Origin: Acidobacteriota bacterium
Lineage (GTDB): Bacteria > Acidobacteriota > Blastocatellia > RBC074
Assembly (NCBI GenBank): GCA_016715865.1
Contig: JADJXM010000012.1
Location: 1-64,000 of the forward strand
Length of the DNA stretch: 64,000 bases
Reading direction: 5' to 3'
Part shown: positions 15,451-28,262 of the stretch, one piece after another
Position numbering within the stretch: position 1 is the first letter of the stretch
How the letters are laid out: the number at the start of each line of letters is the position of its first letter
Program-made: the position numbers and the translations under genes
The notes under the pieces: generated by a model
The model's database searches: none
The model's input: the letters and a program-made list of their open reading frames with translations, nothing else
Told to the model about the DNA's origin: nothing

Positions 15451-17615
15451 TTCATGATGGTAATCGGAATATCCCTTTTTGCCTGATTGCCGAAAAAATC
15501 CTCAGCCAGCACCTGCAGGCGATATTCTCCGGGGGCGAATTCGCCCGTGTCCAGGAACGACTCTTTCGCTTCTCCGCCGCTGACCTGATTAGTGACGAGG
15601 TAATCGAAGATCGTAATGCCCTGATAGCCCGATTGACTGCCCTCTGTATAGACCATCTTGACGGCTTCGAAATCGGATGGCAGACGATCGAAGACGATGG
15701 TATATCGTGGCGCATTGAAGCCCGGCGCCGGTGAGCCGTCTTCGCGAAGAATTCGATAGCCCAGGCGATAAAGCCCCAGCTTGCGGTATCGAGGATTTCC
15801 ATCGATCTGATCCCAGGCGCGGACGATGATCCGCACGCGGCCGCTCAATCTGATTTGAGGCGGCAATTTTCCTGTTTCGCCCGGCGATGTAAGAGGCTCA
15901 AAATCCTCACGCGTAATCCTGACCGATTCGATCATCGGAGCGACAGTATCGATGATGCCAGGAAGTTTGAGAACCGCCAGGGCATTGAACTCAAACCCTG
16001 CCGGACCGGCGACAAGGTGCACGTGGTTGAGCTGGTTAAGGGTGCCGATGGCCTGACCCGCCTTGATTTGAGTACCACGTCTGATGCGAGTTACATTGAT
16101 CTGGCCCGATGAGTCACGGCGGAATGTAATCGCGCCGTTCGCGAAGCCCTGGAGTGGCCTGTCACCGGCATCGCGACCCACTCGCAGATGAATGTATTCA
16201 AACAACGGCAACCGCAGCCGTTCGCGTGTCCCTCCCGCACCGAAGACTGCCAGCGGTCGCGTCACCTTTTCAGAGAGGATCGCGTGAACCGTTTCGCCAT
16301 ACGCTCCGGGAATGTCAAGCCCGTTATGAAACCAGGCATCGTGATCGGGCAGCCTCTCGCCGCGAATCTCGCCAAGCGTTCCGGCAATGTCCCGGCGGTT
16401 TTGCGGAGGATCGAACGGCCATCGGGGCTCGATCAAATCGCGCATCTCAAGCGCCTGCAGAATCGATTTCTTCGGATCTGCGATGGCTCCGATTGTAGAC
16501 CCCTCCGATACGGCTGCGCGCACAAGTCCGTTTCCGGTCTCGGCAAAGACGATCTCTCCATCGGGCAGAAAGGCCATTCCGGCAGGCCGGTTGAGCTTCG
16601 CAACGGCGAGCTTCCCGTCCAGCAGCCCTGTCGACCACCGATTCGCCTCGCCGCCCGACAGCGTAGTGACGACAGGGTTTTCGCCGAATGAGCAGAGCCT
16701 GATGGCGCTGCCGGCGGCATCGGCGACATAAAAAGTGCGCTCATTATTAATAAGGATGGAGATGGGTTCGTCGAATGCCGCCGACTGAGGCGCTCCATCG
16801 ACTTCGGCAGCTTCTCCCGTACCGGCGATTGTCGTCACCTTGCCGGTAGATTCAACCCGGCGGATGCGGTGATTTCCTGTATCGGCGACGATCAGCGAGC
16901 CGTCTTCAGCGACTGCGATTCCGCACGGTGTGTCAAACAACGCATCGCCCCCGGTTCCATCGGCGAAACCCGGCTCACGTCCGCCGGCGATCGTGGTGAC
17001 GGTTCCGCCCGGAGCGATCATCCGAATGCTGTCGTTATAAGTATCTGCCACGAAGATCGCACCGTCTTCGCCGACGGCGAGTCCGACCGGGCCATTAAAC
17101 CTGGCTTTGTCTGCCGTTCCATCGGAGTTTCCGCTGACGCCGTCCTTGCCGGCGACGATTGACGAGCGTTTCGATTCAAGGTCGATCCGCACAATCGTGT
17201 GTGCCCCGGTGTTGGCGACAAACAGGTTACCGTCTTCATCCAAAGCAATGGCTGACGGGGTATCGAGCCCGTCGATAATGATCGATGCCTCCCGCAAGAT
17301 ACCTCCCGCTTCGAAGGCCTCAGCCTCGACGCGATAGATCGTCCCGGTCAGGCTCTCCGCGAAATAGATGTTTGCATCGTCGTCAACCGCGACTCCAAAC
17401 GGTTCATGATGTCGCTTGAGTGGACCAGCGGAACCACCGGGAACAATCATAGTCGCAATACGCTCGAGCGGTGCATCCGGTCGAAGCCACAACCAGACCA
17501 CTACCGCTATTAACAGCAGTAGTAACAGGGCAGCCGTTCCAGCCAGCCATCTCAGGCGTGTATTTGGTCGAGGAATATTGTTTCGGAATCTCGCTTGCGT
17601 CGCACGATTGTTCAT
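15447..17615 (-). CDS. NHL-repeat beta-propeller fused to an M23-like metallopeptidase domain
   Basis: About 722 residues from the ATG at 17615 (an upstream TTG at 17633 is less likely). A TM helix near 25-44 anchors it. At least five NHL repeats follow (GVAVDDDANIYFAES, AIALDEDGNLFVANTG, GLAVGEDGAIFVADTY and others) up to about 380. A domain with HNGLD (H430, D434) and HVH (H531, H533) then matches the zinc ligand pattern of M23/LytM endopeptidases. The C-terminus is beta-rich. It may recognise the envelope through the propeller and act on peptidoglycan cross-links, or be a structural relic. Its stop overlaps the M1 start by 4 bp, so the two are one operon. Confidence 0.72.
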   Translation of the reverse strand: MNNRATQARFRNNIPRPNTRLRWLAGTAALLLLLLIAVVVWLWLRPDAPLERIATMIVPGGSAGPLKRHHEPFGVAVDDDANIYFAESLTGTIYRVEAEAFEAGGILREASIIIDGLDTPSAIALDEDGNLFVANTGAHTIVRIDLESKRSSIVAGKDGVSGNSDGTADKARFNGPVGLAVGEDGAIFVADTYNDSIRMIAPGGTVTTIAGGREPGFADGTGGDALFDTPCGIAVAEDGSLIVADTGNHRIRRVESTGKVTTIAGTGEAAEVDGAPQSAAFDEPISILINNERTFYVADAAGSAIRLCSFGENPVVTTLSGGEANRWSTGLLDGKLAVAKLNRPAGMAFLPDGEIVFAETGNGLVRAAVSEGSTIGAIADPKKSILQALEMRDLIEPRWPFDPPQNRRDIAGTLGEIRGERLPDHDAWFHNGLDIPGAYGETVHAILSEKVTRPLAVFGAGGTRERLRLPLFEYIHLRVGRDAGDRPLQGFANGAITFRRDSSGQINVTRIRRGTQIKAGQAIGTLNQLNHVHLVAGPAGFEFNALAVLKLPGIIDTVAPMIESVRITREDFEPLTSPGETGKLPPQIRLSGRVRIIVRAWDQIDGNPRYRKLGLYRLGYRILREDGSPAPGFNAPRYTIVFDRLPSDFEAVKMVYTEGSQSGYQGITIFDYLVTNQVSGGEAKESFLDTGEFAPGEYRLQVLAEDFFGNQAKRDIPITIMK

Positions 17616-17676
17616 CACTCGAAGTTTAACCAATCGGTATGTTTCCGGGCAAAACCGTAAGGATTAAAAATAAGAT

Positions 17677-17705
17677 TTGACCGGAAGCGAATGCGCGCCT
17701 AAACT
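17677..17705 (+). promoter_or_regulatory. Sigma-70-type promoter for the 86-residue protein
   Basis: TTGACC (17677-17682) and TAAACT (17700-17705) are separated by exactly 17 bp. They lie about 75 bp upstream of the next start codon on the plus strand and point the right way. Confidence 0.6.
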
Positions 17706-17778
17706 GAGACTATGCGGGCCGTTAACCGCGCTGATTTATCGGTCGTAGTTGGGCCTGTCTGATACAATGCGAGGTCGT

Positions 17779-18039
17779 ATGGCAAGAGGTTGGGAAAGTA
17801 AGGCGGTAGAACAACAAATGGAAGAAGCAGCAAAAAAAGCACCAATACAGGCATCTGCCGCGGCAGATGCCTCTGAAACAAAGCAAGAGCCGATCGAACT
17901 GCGAATCCGGCGGGAAAATTTGAAATTGACCCGACGCCAGCTGATGAGTCAGCTGGAAAATTCCCGTTCGGTATCGCATCGTCAAATGCTCCACCAGTCG
18001 CTGCGCGCGATTGATGACGAATTGAACTCTTTGAACTAA
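17779..18039 (+). CDS. Small conserved hypothetical protein (MARGWESK type)
   Basis: An 86-residue protein starting MARGWESKAVEQQMEEA; GAGG lies 4 nt before the ATG. The second half is charged and helical (PIELRIRRENLKLTRRQLMSQLENSRSVSHRQMLHQSLRAIDDEL) and could form a coiled coil. I recall proteins with this MARGWESK start in acidobacteria, but no function is known to me. A good promoter lies upstream. An internal repeat of A/K-rich residues separates the two halves. Confidence 0.7.
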   Translation: MARGWESKAVEQQMEEAAKKAPIQASAAADASETKQEPIELRIRRENLKLTRRQLMSQLENSRSVSHRQMLHQSLRAIDDELNSLN

Positions 18040-18217
18040 TCACGAGATCGGACAGGACCGAAACCTTATCTGCGGCGGTTGACGTGGCAGTGTGGGGAAG
18101 TCCTGCGCTCCTTCGCCCTCTTACAAGATCGCTTATGGTGAATTCCCGCCAGACTCTTCAAACTGAAATATTTCCGACCGGTGACTGAAACCGGCAATCC
18201 TGGCAAACCCTGACAAT

Positions 18218-19156
18218 ATGGAGACCGAACCTCTCGCCAATCAACCAACCGCTGCTATCGATGCGGCTCCCGTGACGCGCGGGCTGGGCTATTACACCCG
18301 CGGAAGCTGGATCTTCTTCAAAAAGATGTGGCCGGCGATTTATGATCTGACGACGACCGAGACTTATGTCAACGCGTCAGCCATTGCGTTCAACATAATG
18401 CTTTCATTCTTCTCTTTCGTCGTGCTGATCGGAAGTTTTCTGATCAATATCATGCAATGGGAGCGCGGATATCAGACGCTCTACAGGCTTTTACGTTCGC
18501 TCGTGCCGAAGGAATCGGGCGCCCTGTTCTGGAGCCTCGACCGTGTCACCCAGGGGCCCGGCGGCAAGGCAACTCTCATTTCGTTCGCGTTGCTTATTTT
18601 TTCGAGTTCCGGCATCTTTCAGCCGATGGAGATGGCGCTCAACCGCGCATGGGGGTTCAAGGAGCGGGGAATCATCAAGCAGTATATCGTCTACCTTGCG
18701 CTGGTTCTCGCATGCGGGCTGATCATCATGTGCCCGGTCGCACTCGGCAGCGTCTATGACCTGCTGCTCGAAACGGTATTCGGAAACTCGCCGCTCCGCG
18801 ACACTCTCTTCAAGATCGTCGGACCGGTAATAGCTCTACCCTTCATCATCGTCCTCTTCTTCGTCATTTATTATGTCGTTCCGCACGGCAAGGTGCAGGC
18901 CAATCAGGTATTCTTCACTTCCACGGCGACGGCTGTGCTCTGGCTGATCGGAACTTTCGCCTTTCGCCTGGCGCTTCCGCTCTTCGATTTCGAGGAGAGC
19001 TACCGCCAACTCGCCTCTATGATGGCTCTGGTGACATGGTTGTTCATCACTGCATTTATCCTCATCCTCGGTGCGAATCTTTCAGTACACGAGGTCATGC
19101 CAAAGGCTTGGACAGGCCGGCTGCCTCTCAATTTTCGTAGAAGTAAGAGTGATTGA
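18218..19156 (+). CDS. YihY/BrkB family inner membrane protein
   Basis: 312 residues with six predicted TM helices. Family features include NASAIAFNIMLSFFSFVVLIGSF near the N-terminus, the middle GIFQPMEMALNRAWG segment (the F.P.....N..W motif of YihY/BrkB) and a last membrane segment MALVTWLFITAFILILGANL. The family was once annotated as ribonuclease BN, which is wrong; the true role is unknown, possibly transport or export. An inverted repeat follows the stop. Confidence 0.88.
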   Translation: METEPLANQPTAAIDAAPVTRGLGYYTRGSWIFFKKMWPAIYDLTTTETYVNASAIAFNIMLSFFSFVVLIGSFLINIMQWERGYQTLYRLLRSLVPKESGALFWSLDRVTQGPGGKATLISFALLIFSSSGIFQPMEMALNRAWGFKERGIIKQYIVYLALVLACGLIIMCPVALGSVYDLLLETVFGNSPLRDTLFKIVGPVIALPFIIVLFFVIYYVVPHGKVQANQVFFTSTATAVLWLIGTFAFRLALPLFDFEESYRQLASMMALVTWLFITAFILILGANLSVHEVMPKAWTGRLPLNFRRSKSD

Positions 19157-19170
19157 TCGGTGAAGACTGA

Positions 19171-19270
19171 TTCATCCACAAAGGACACGAAGGAGCACAA
19201 AAGGAGGCCTAAAAGTGTGCAAATGAGAATGGTCTTTCTTTGTGTTTTCTTCGTGACCTTTGTGGATGAA
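19171..19270. repeat. Inverted repeat (CACAAAGGACACGAAGGAGC family)
   Basis: Arm 19171-19201 (TTCATCCACAAAGGACACGA...) is largely complementary to 19238-19270 (...TTCGTGACCTTTGTGGATGAA). It is the same family as 5633-5731 but not identical. It lies between two genes on the same strand, 25 nt before the next start, so it may end the YihY transcript or form an upstream hairpin for the FAD oxidoreductase. Confidence 0.75.
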
Positions 19271-19294
19271 TAACTCTTCTTCAAAGGAGCATTC

Positions 19295-20953
<1,659 letters not shown>

Positions 20954-21160
20954 TCGTCATGATGGACAAAGGATTCATTTTCATTAATGCTGTGATTTGA
21001 ACACATGAAGGGCATAATTGAGTTATAATTCCTGACTGCGGTTCCCCTTTCCGCCTGTAATGACAGTCAAAGTAGCGGCGTGGCTGCGAATGATTCCATC
21101 GGCACGGTTATACCCGGAAGTCGAGGGCATTTGCCGGCCTTATCGCGAAAGGAGACACCG

Positions 21161-22451
21161 ATGAAGAGGTCCCATCAATTCCGCCTGATGCTGGTAATGC
21201 TGCTGGCGATCAGTCTGGTTTTGCCCGCCTTTCCGCAATCGGGTCGCAAGACGCGCCCACGCGAAACTCAAAGCACGACACGCGACAACGGCCGTCAGGG
21301 CGACAATCAGACAACAAATCAAGACAAGCCTCTGGCTGACAATACCCCGACAGTGGTTGGAGATGACGGGACGATCCGGCTCGATACCACGCTGGTGACA
21401 GTTCCCGTCAGCGTCATCGACCGTGACGGCAAGTTCGTGCCTTTTCTGAAGAAATCCGATTTTACGATCTTCGAAGACGATATGAGACAGGAGATCGAGA
21501 ACTTCGAATCGGTCGAGGTGCCGTTCAATGTCGTGCTCATGATGGATACATCGAACAGCACACAGTTCAAATTGGAAGATATTCAGGCGGCGGCGGTGTC
21601 CTTCGTCAGACAGCTTCGACCGGATGACAGGGTCATGGTCGTCTCATTCGACAGCCAGGTTCGAATCATCTGCGATTTCACGAGCGACCGTTATGAATTG
21701 CGCGATGCGATTTTCCGGACGCGACCCGGCGGCAGCACGAAATTATACGAAGCGGTCGACATGGTTGTCGACCGGCTGGAAGAGGTGCAGGGGCGAAAAG
21801 CGATCGTCATCTTCACCGATGGCGTCGACACGACAAGCAAGCGCAACATCGCAACTGCCGAGAGCACACTCGAGATGGCTGAGGAGTCCGGCGCACTGGT
21901 CTATCCGATCCGTTACGATACCGAAGAATCACTCCGCCGCGGTAGAAATAGAGGTTATCCGGGTGGCGTACCGCCGATCATCAACATACCATTGCCGCGC
22001 AGGCGCTCCGGGCGCTTTCCCCCGCTGGCCGTTCGACAATCTGATCATGAACCAGTTCCCGGGCCAGTGGCCACAGGGGAGGGTTCCAGGCACCAACTCA
22101 GACGATTATCGTGTCGGAGCGGTCTACCTGCAGGATCTGGCCGATCGCAGCGGCGGACGTTTGTATTACGCCGAGAGTCTGGGCAATGTCTCGAGTGCCT
22201 TTACTCAAATCGCCGAAGAACTGCGTCATCAGTATGTTGTCGGTTATTATCCGACCAACTCGGCCAAAGACGGCTCCTATCGCTCGGTCAAGGTGAGGGT
22301 CAATGAGCCTGGCCTGGTTGTGCGTGCGCGCAAAGGCTACCGTGCATCCGCGGATACGCAGGCCAGCAGAGATGCTGCCGCTCAGCCTGAGGACAGCAGA
22401 CCGGTTTTGAGGCGCAGGCAGTTGACTGCACTCGATCCGAAAAATCCTTAA
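21161..22451 (+). CDS. Exported VWFA-related (acidobacterial) protein, interrupted by a one-base frameshift
   Basis: Start ATG 21161 (AAAGGAGA upstream) gives signal peptide MKRSHQFRLMLVMLLAISLVLPAFPQ, then the VWA domain with MIDAS-like MMDTSNST, TRPGGSTKLYEAV and FTDGVDTTS. The first frame runs to a stop at 22306, but after the CCCCC at 22019-22023 its sequence becomes R/S-rich nonsense. A second frame continues as WPFDNLIMNQFPGQWP...LADRSGGRLYYAESLGN...LRHQYVVGYYPTN, the usual family C-terminus, ending at 22451. Removing one C joins them into about 429 residues. Of the family, the VWFA-related domain TIGR03436 type is typical of Acidobacteria. Confidence 0.85.
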
Positions 22452-22528
22452 AGTACCTGTGAACACAAATCAACACAAATGATTATTCGATTAACGATCC
22501 GCCGGTAATTGCAGAGGTGAGAGAATTG

Positions 22529-23473
22529 GTGAAAAGAGCTCTGGGGGTTCTGGTTTTTCTGGTGGCAGTGCTGGTCGGACTGCTGGTCTATTCATTCACT
22601 CCGAAGACGCTGGACGTCGAGGCGTACAAAAGCGGAGCCTCCTTTGTTCCCGGCATAAAGCCCTCGGCCGAGGTTTCCCTGACCCTGCTCAATACCGGGA
22701 TGATGATTTCGAAGGAACTCTTCACCTATCGCGGCGGGAGTCCGGGGAAGACCTATGAGAGCGGGATGGCGGCGGCTCTGGTGAGGCATCCGAAGGGCGA
22801 TCTGCTGATCGATGCAGGTTTCGGCCGCAATGTTGATCTACATGTGGACAGGATGCCTGCACTCATGCAGTGGCTGGCGAGTTACGTCAAGGAGGTTCCG
22901 GCGGCCGATCAGATGCAGCGCGCCGGCATCGACCCGCGCAGTATCAAGCAGGTCATCCTCACCCATTCTCACTGGGACCACATCAGCGGTCTGGAAGACT
23001 TTCCCGGAGTCGAAGTGCTCATGCCTCCAGCGGAGCTTGAATTCATACGGTTGCGGCGCATGCCCGGCCTGATCGACGAGATGATCGACAAGCTCAATGT
23101 CCGGACCTTCAACTTTACCGAAAAGCCATACGAAAACTTCTCATCCAGTTACGATCTTTTCGGAGACGGCACGGTTGTGGCGGTTCCACTGCCCGGACAC
23201 ACCGACGGATCGCTCGGCGTCTTTGTCAACCTGCCTTCAGGGAAGCGGTTCTTCTTCACCGGTGATCTGACATGGTCTGAGGAGGGCTTGACCCTTCCAG
23301 CTGAACGACCCTGGCTTGCGCGCCGTCTGGTCGATTATGGTGAGGAAGATGTGCGACGATCGATTGTCAGAGTCCACGAGTTGTTGAAAAAATATCCGGA
23401 AATGATAGTCGTTCCCGCGCACGACAGGCGCATACACGAATCGATCGCCTCCCTGCCGAAATACGAGCAATGA
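22529..23473 (+). CDS. Membrane-anchored metallo-beta-lactamase fold hydrolase
   Basis: About 314 residues. One TM helix near the N-terminus (VLVFLVAVLVGLLVYSF). The zinc motif HSHWDH (HxHxDH), an aspartate in DLLIDAGFG, LPGHTDG and VVPAHD are the other metal-site elements of the MBL fold. Family members include lactonases and beta-lactamases; the substrate is not deducible. Start: I prefer the GTG at 22529, since GAGGTGA lies 8 nt upstream; a GTG at 22517 in the same frame has no SD. The gene is followed by an unusual GC-rich sequence. Confidence 0.82.
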   Translation: MKRALGVLVFLVAVLVGLLVYSFTPKTLDVEAYKSGASFVPGIKPSAEVSLTLLNTGMMISKELFTYRGGSPGKTYESGMAAALVRHPKGDLLIDAGFGRNVDLHVDRMPALMQWLASYVKEVPAADQMQRAGIDPRSIKQVILTHSHWDHISGLEDFPGVEVLMPPAELEFIRLRRMPGLIDEMIDKLNVRTFNFTEKPYENFSSSYDLFGDGTVVAVPLPGHTDGSLGVFVNLPSGKRFFFTGDLTWSEEGLTLPAERPWLARRLVDYGEEDVRRSIVRVHELLKKYPEMIVVPAHDRRIHESIASLPKYEQ

Positions 23474-23483
23474 AATAACAAAA

Positions 23484-23563
23484 ACCGCGGGACCCCGGGA
23501 ACCCGGGGAGAGCGCCGGACCCCCGCGCCCCCCCCGGCCGTCCCTGAACCGCCCGGGGCGGGT
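23484..23563. other. GC-rich region with C/G homopolymer runs and partial dyad symmetry
   Basis: The region contains CCGCGGGACCCCGGGAACCC, a run of eight C (about 23528-23535), and GCCCGGGGCGGGTTT. The outer parts are partly complementary (AAACC...GGG with CCC...GGTTT), so it could fold into a strong hairpin after the MBL gene. Its composition differs sharply from the surroundings. It may be a terminator, a repeat remnant, or a poorly resolved assembly. Confidence 0.4.
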
Positions 23564-23669
23564 TTAATCTCACCACTGTGACTCAGAGATCAAAGAGATA
23601 ATACGGGACTTTTTCATCTTCGGTAGAGAACCGAAGGTTCTTGTTTAACTTTGTCGTGAATAGACCTGC

Positions 23670-25451
<1,782 letters not shown>

Positions 25452-25548
25452 ATGCCTCCTGTCAGTCAGTAGAAAGTAGAAAACCGGTATGAACTTGCTC
25501 GAACAAATATCATAATTGAAATTTTTCGCCAAGGATGAGGTGAGCGAA

Positions 25549-27915
25549 TTATTTCAAAGATGCCTGGTCGCTACGGATTTGATCGGCGAGATAGTCATTG
25601 CCGGCAGCCAGTCTAAGCGCAGTCTTGAACTCGTCTTTCGCCGTCGTGTTGTTGCCCGTTGCCTGCATCGCTAAAGCGAGATGATGATGATAGACAGGAT
25701 TCGACGGCCTGCCCGCCACGGCTCGCGAAAACTGTTCGAGCGCGATCGGATATTGGCCTTTTTTGAAATAGGCATAGCCGAGGGTATCGAAGAACCCGGC
25801 TTCGGGCAGAATAGCGATAGCTCGTCGGGCGTAATCGACGGCTTGATCGAGATTTCCCATTCCTTTTTCGGCATAGAGCCAGGCGATATTGTTCATGGCG
25901 ATCGCCGCGCCGGCGGAGCGCCTGTCGTAACCCAGGACTTTTTCGTATTGTTCGATTGCCCGCTGGTGAGCTCCGCGGCCGTCTTCGAGAAGTCCGATCA
26001 TCAAATGAGCCTGGGCCAGCTGCATCACGTTGCCGGGTCGCCGATCGATCAACCCTCTGAGTTCGGTAATCGCGTGGTCGGTCTGCTGTGACGACGACTG
26101 ATAGAGATCGCTCAGGACGAAATAGGCATTCAGGTATTCCGGATGCAAAGTGAGGATATGGCGCAGTGTCTTTTCGGCATTCTCGCGGTCGCCCTGCGCC
26201 AGAAAGAGACGTGCTTTCTGTTCCGATATCTCAGGGCTGTTTTTCTGCAATCCGTCCAGTTTGCGGTGGGCAGTCGAGAAATCCTTTCCGGCGAGACAGG
26301 TATCGACCAGAATTCTGACCGCCGCCGGACTGGCGTGAGAGAGATCGACTGCATGCCCGGCTGAACGCATCGCATCGGCAATCCGTCCTTCCGACAGAAA
26401 AATCGTTGCGAGATTGATATGAGGCTCTGCATTTCGAGGATCGATCACGATCGCTGACTGAAGATCGTTTCGCGCTTTGTCGTTCTCTCTCAACTGCATC
26501 CGCGCGACGGCGCGTGAAACCAAAGCTTTGCACTCCCATTTGATGACTGCATCTGATGGTAGCGACCCGCCACGGGCAACCAGCCCGCTCGATTTCAGCC
26601 GCGCAATACTTTCGATTGCTTGAGTCGCTGTAGCTTCGGCTTCGTAAAATCTTCCCTCAGTGAGATGAATGCGGACCATCATGAGCAAACCCATCGGATT
26701 ACGCGGAGAGTAGCTGAGCAGGCGGTTGACGAGCAGCCTCGCCCTGGATGGGTCGTGATTCTGCAGGCTCGCTTCGGAGCCGAAATAGAGCGCGGACGGC
26801 ATCGACGGCTCGAGTCGCAGCACCTGATCGAGATCGCGGAGCGCGTCCTGGTGACGACCGGCCAGCGTGTGGAGCCTGCCCCGAACGAGCAGCGCGTCTG
26901 TATCCTGCGGGCTCAGCCGAAGGGCCGCATTAACCTCGCGGGTCGCGCCTTCGATGTCACCCGCTTCGAGCAGCAGTTCGCCAAGTCTCGAATATCCGCG
27001 CAGATATCTCGGATCTTCACGCAGCAGTTGCCTGTATTCCGTGATCGCTTCTTCATTGCGTCCGGTTCGTGCATGCAGGTCGATAATCTGCGCACGTCCT
27101 TCGCTCTTGTCCGAGTCGATATCGACCAGACGTGAAAGATATTTTTCTGCTTCGTCAAAACGCCGGCCGGATTCGTAGAACTTGACCAGCGCCAGCAGCA
27201 CCACCTTATTGCTCGGGGCCACACGGCGGGCCGATAGCAATTGCACCTCGGCTTCTGCGTCCCTGTCCAAGGAAAAGAGGAAGTCGCCGAACGCCAGTCG
27301 CGCCTCGGGGCTCTGCGGGTGAGATTCGACCAGTTTTTGAAACAAGCTTTCGGCCGCCGCGATCCACCTGGCTGACTGCGCTTTTTCTCCCGCTGCTCTG
27401 CGGCTGAAATACCGCGCCAGATGCAGTCGCGGTTCGATCAGCTTTGGGGAGGAGGCGATGATCTGTTCAAGAATCTGCTGCGCCTCATCCCAGCGTTTCT
27501 GCTCCATTCTGATCGATGAGGTTAAAATCAGGCCTTCGATCGAGTCGGGATCTCTCTTCAGAACTTCACCTGCCAGCCGCTCGGCTTCCTTCAGGCTCTC
27601 ATCACCGGGGTATTGGGCGAGCAGATTACCGGCCTTTATCCGTGCCTGCAGATTGGCCGGGTCCAATCGCATGGTCTGATAGAAGGCTTCAGCGGCTTCC
27701 TGAACGTATCCGAGCGAGAGTGCGGCCTCACCAAGGCCGAAATGGGCCTCGGCCAGCTTGCGGTCAATTTGAAGTGCGCTGCGGAATTCGATGCGCGCCT
27801 CGGCGAATTTGTTCTGTTCGAGATATTGCCTGCCTCGCCGGACATGTTCCTGCTTGTCCGCCTCAGCGCTTGAGCAGGCCGACGCCAGCGAAATGACCAG
27901 CATGACAAGTGGCAT
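25549..27915 (-). CDS. TPR-repeat lipoprotein (PrsT-like)
   Basis: About 788 residues from ATG 27915, with lipobox LVISLASAC (lipidated Cys at about residue 14), then more than a dozen TPR units (for example AEAHFGLGEAALSLGYVQEAAEAFYQTMRLDPANLQARIKAGNLL). The frame is open farther upstream to 28113, but that part translates a palindromic repeat and would push the lipobox to residue 80, so the later start is preferred. No SD is obvious; the repeat may have replaced the native leader. Long TPR lipoproteins of this kind (PrsT) occur in PEP-CTERM systems, but the link here is weak. Confidence 0.82.
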   Translation of the reverse strand: MPLVMLVISLASACSSAEADKQEHVRRGRQYLEQNKFAEARIEFRSALQIDRKLAEAHFGLGEAALSLGYVQEAAEAFYQTMRLDPANLQARIKAGNLLAQYPGDESLKEAERLAGEVLKRDPDSIEGLILTSSIRMEQKRWDEAQQILEQIIASSPKLIEPRLHLARYFSRRAAGEKAQSARWIAAAESLFQKLVESHPQSPEARLAFGDFLFSLDRDAEAEVQLLSARRVAPSNKVVLLALVKFYESGRRFDEAEKYLSRLVDIDSDKSEGRAQIIDLHARTGRNEEAITEYRQLLREDPRYLRGYSRLGELLLEAGDIEGATREVNAALRLSPQDTDALLVRGRLHTLAGRHQDALRDLDQVLRLEPSMPSALYFGSEASLQNHDPSRARLLVNRLLSYSPRNPMGLLMMVRIHLTEGRFYEAEATATQAIESIARLKSSGLVARGGSLPSDAVIKWECKALVSRAVARMQLRENDKARNDLQSAIVIDPRNAEPHINLATIFLSEGRIADAMRSAGHAVDLSHASPAAVRILVDTCLAGKDFSTAHRKLDGLQKNSPEISEQKARLFLAQGDRENAEKTLRHILTLHPEYLNAYFVLSDLYQSSSQQTDHAITELRGLIDRRPGNVMQLAQAHLMIGLLEDGRGAHQRAIEQYEKVLGYDRRSAGAAIAMNNIAWLYAEKGMGNLDQAVDYARRAIAILPEAGFFDTLGYAYFKKGQYPIALEQFSRAVAGRPSNPVYHHHLALAMQATGNNTTAKDEFKTALRLAAGNDYLADQIRSDQASLK

Positions 27916-28262
27916 CAACAGATAAGAAGAAGAATATGGAGTGCGGCGGCCCGGCGCCGCTTTGGTACTGCTTTCTGCAATTGGCCAATTGGGATACCAA
28001 AGCGGCGCCGGGCCGCCGCACTCCATATTCGTTGTTAGGTTCAATTCGTATATGGCCATGGACTGAGCAATTTCAAAGTATGAAATGACGGGAATTTTTG
28101 GACGTATCATCAATGCTCCGGATGTGAGGGAGTTTAGCCCACCAGATCGGATTCCGGCAAGAAAACCTCAAAACCGGCCGGACCTGAATATTTCATATTT
28201 TGAAGTATTTGAGTGAAGCAGGATCTGTACGGTGAGAGCCATCATCTTTATAATCTCAACGT
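27916..28262. other. Divergent region between the TPR lipoprotein and aguB
   Basis: Apart from the palindrome described separately, about 230 bp of AT-richer sequence is present. A TATAAT at 28249-28254 lies only 8 bp before the aguB ATG, so its transcript could be nearly leaderless. No SD precedes aguB. No gene-like frame was found in the rest. Confidence 0.45.
27932..28030. repeat. 36-bp perfect inverted repeat (GGCGGCCCGGCGCCGC family)
   Basis: Arm 27932-27967 and arm 27995-28030 are exactly complementary (36 bp, ending TATGGAGTGCGGCGGCCCGG...), with a 27-nt loop that contains the small palindrome AATTGGCCAATT. It lies just upstream of the TPR lipoprotein start and forms an extremely stable hairpin in its leader. 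No other copy was seen in the window. Confidence 0.85.

Noticed and set aside
22000..22310. Selenocysteine readthrough explaining the VWA reading-frame break
   Set aside because: The break is a frame change at a C run, not an in-frame TGA; sequence after it matches the family in the shifted frame.
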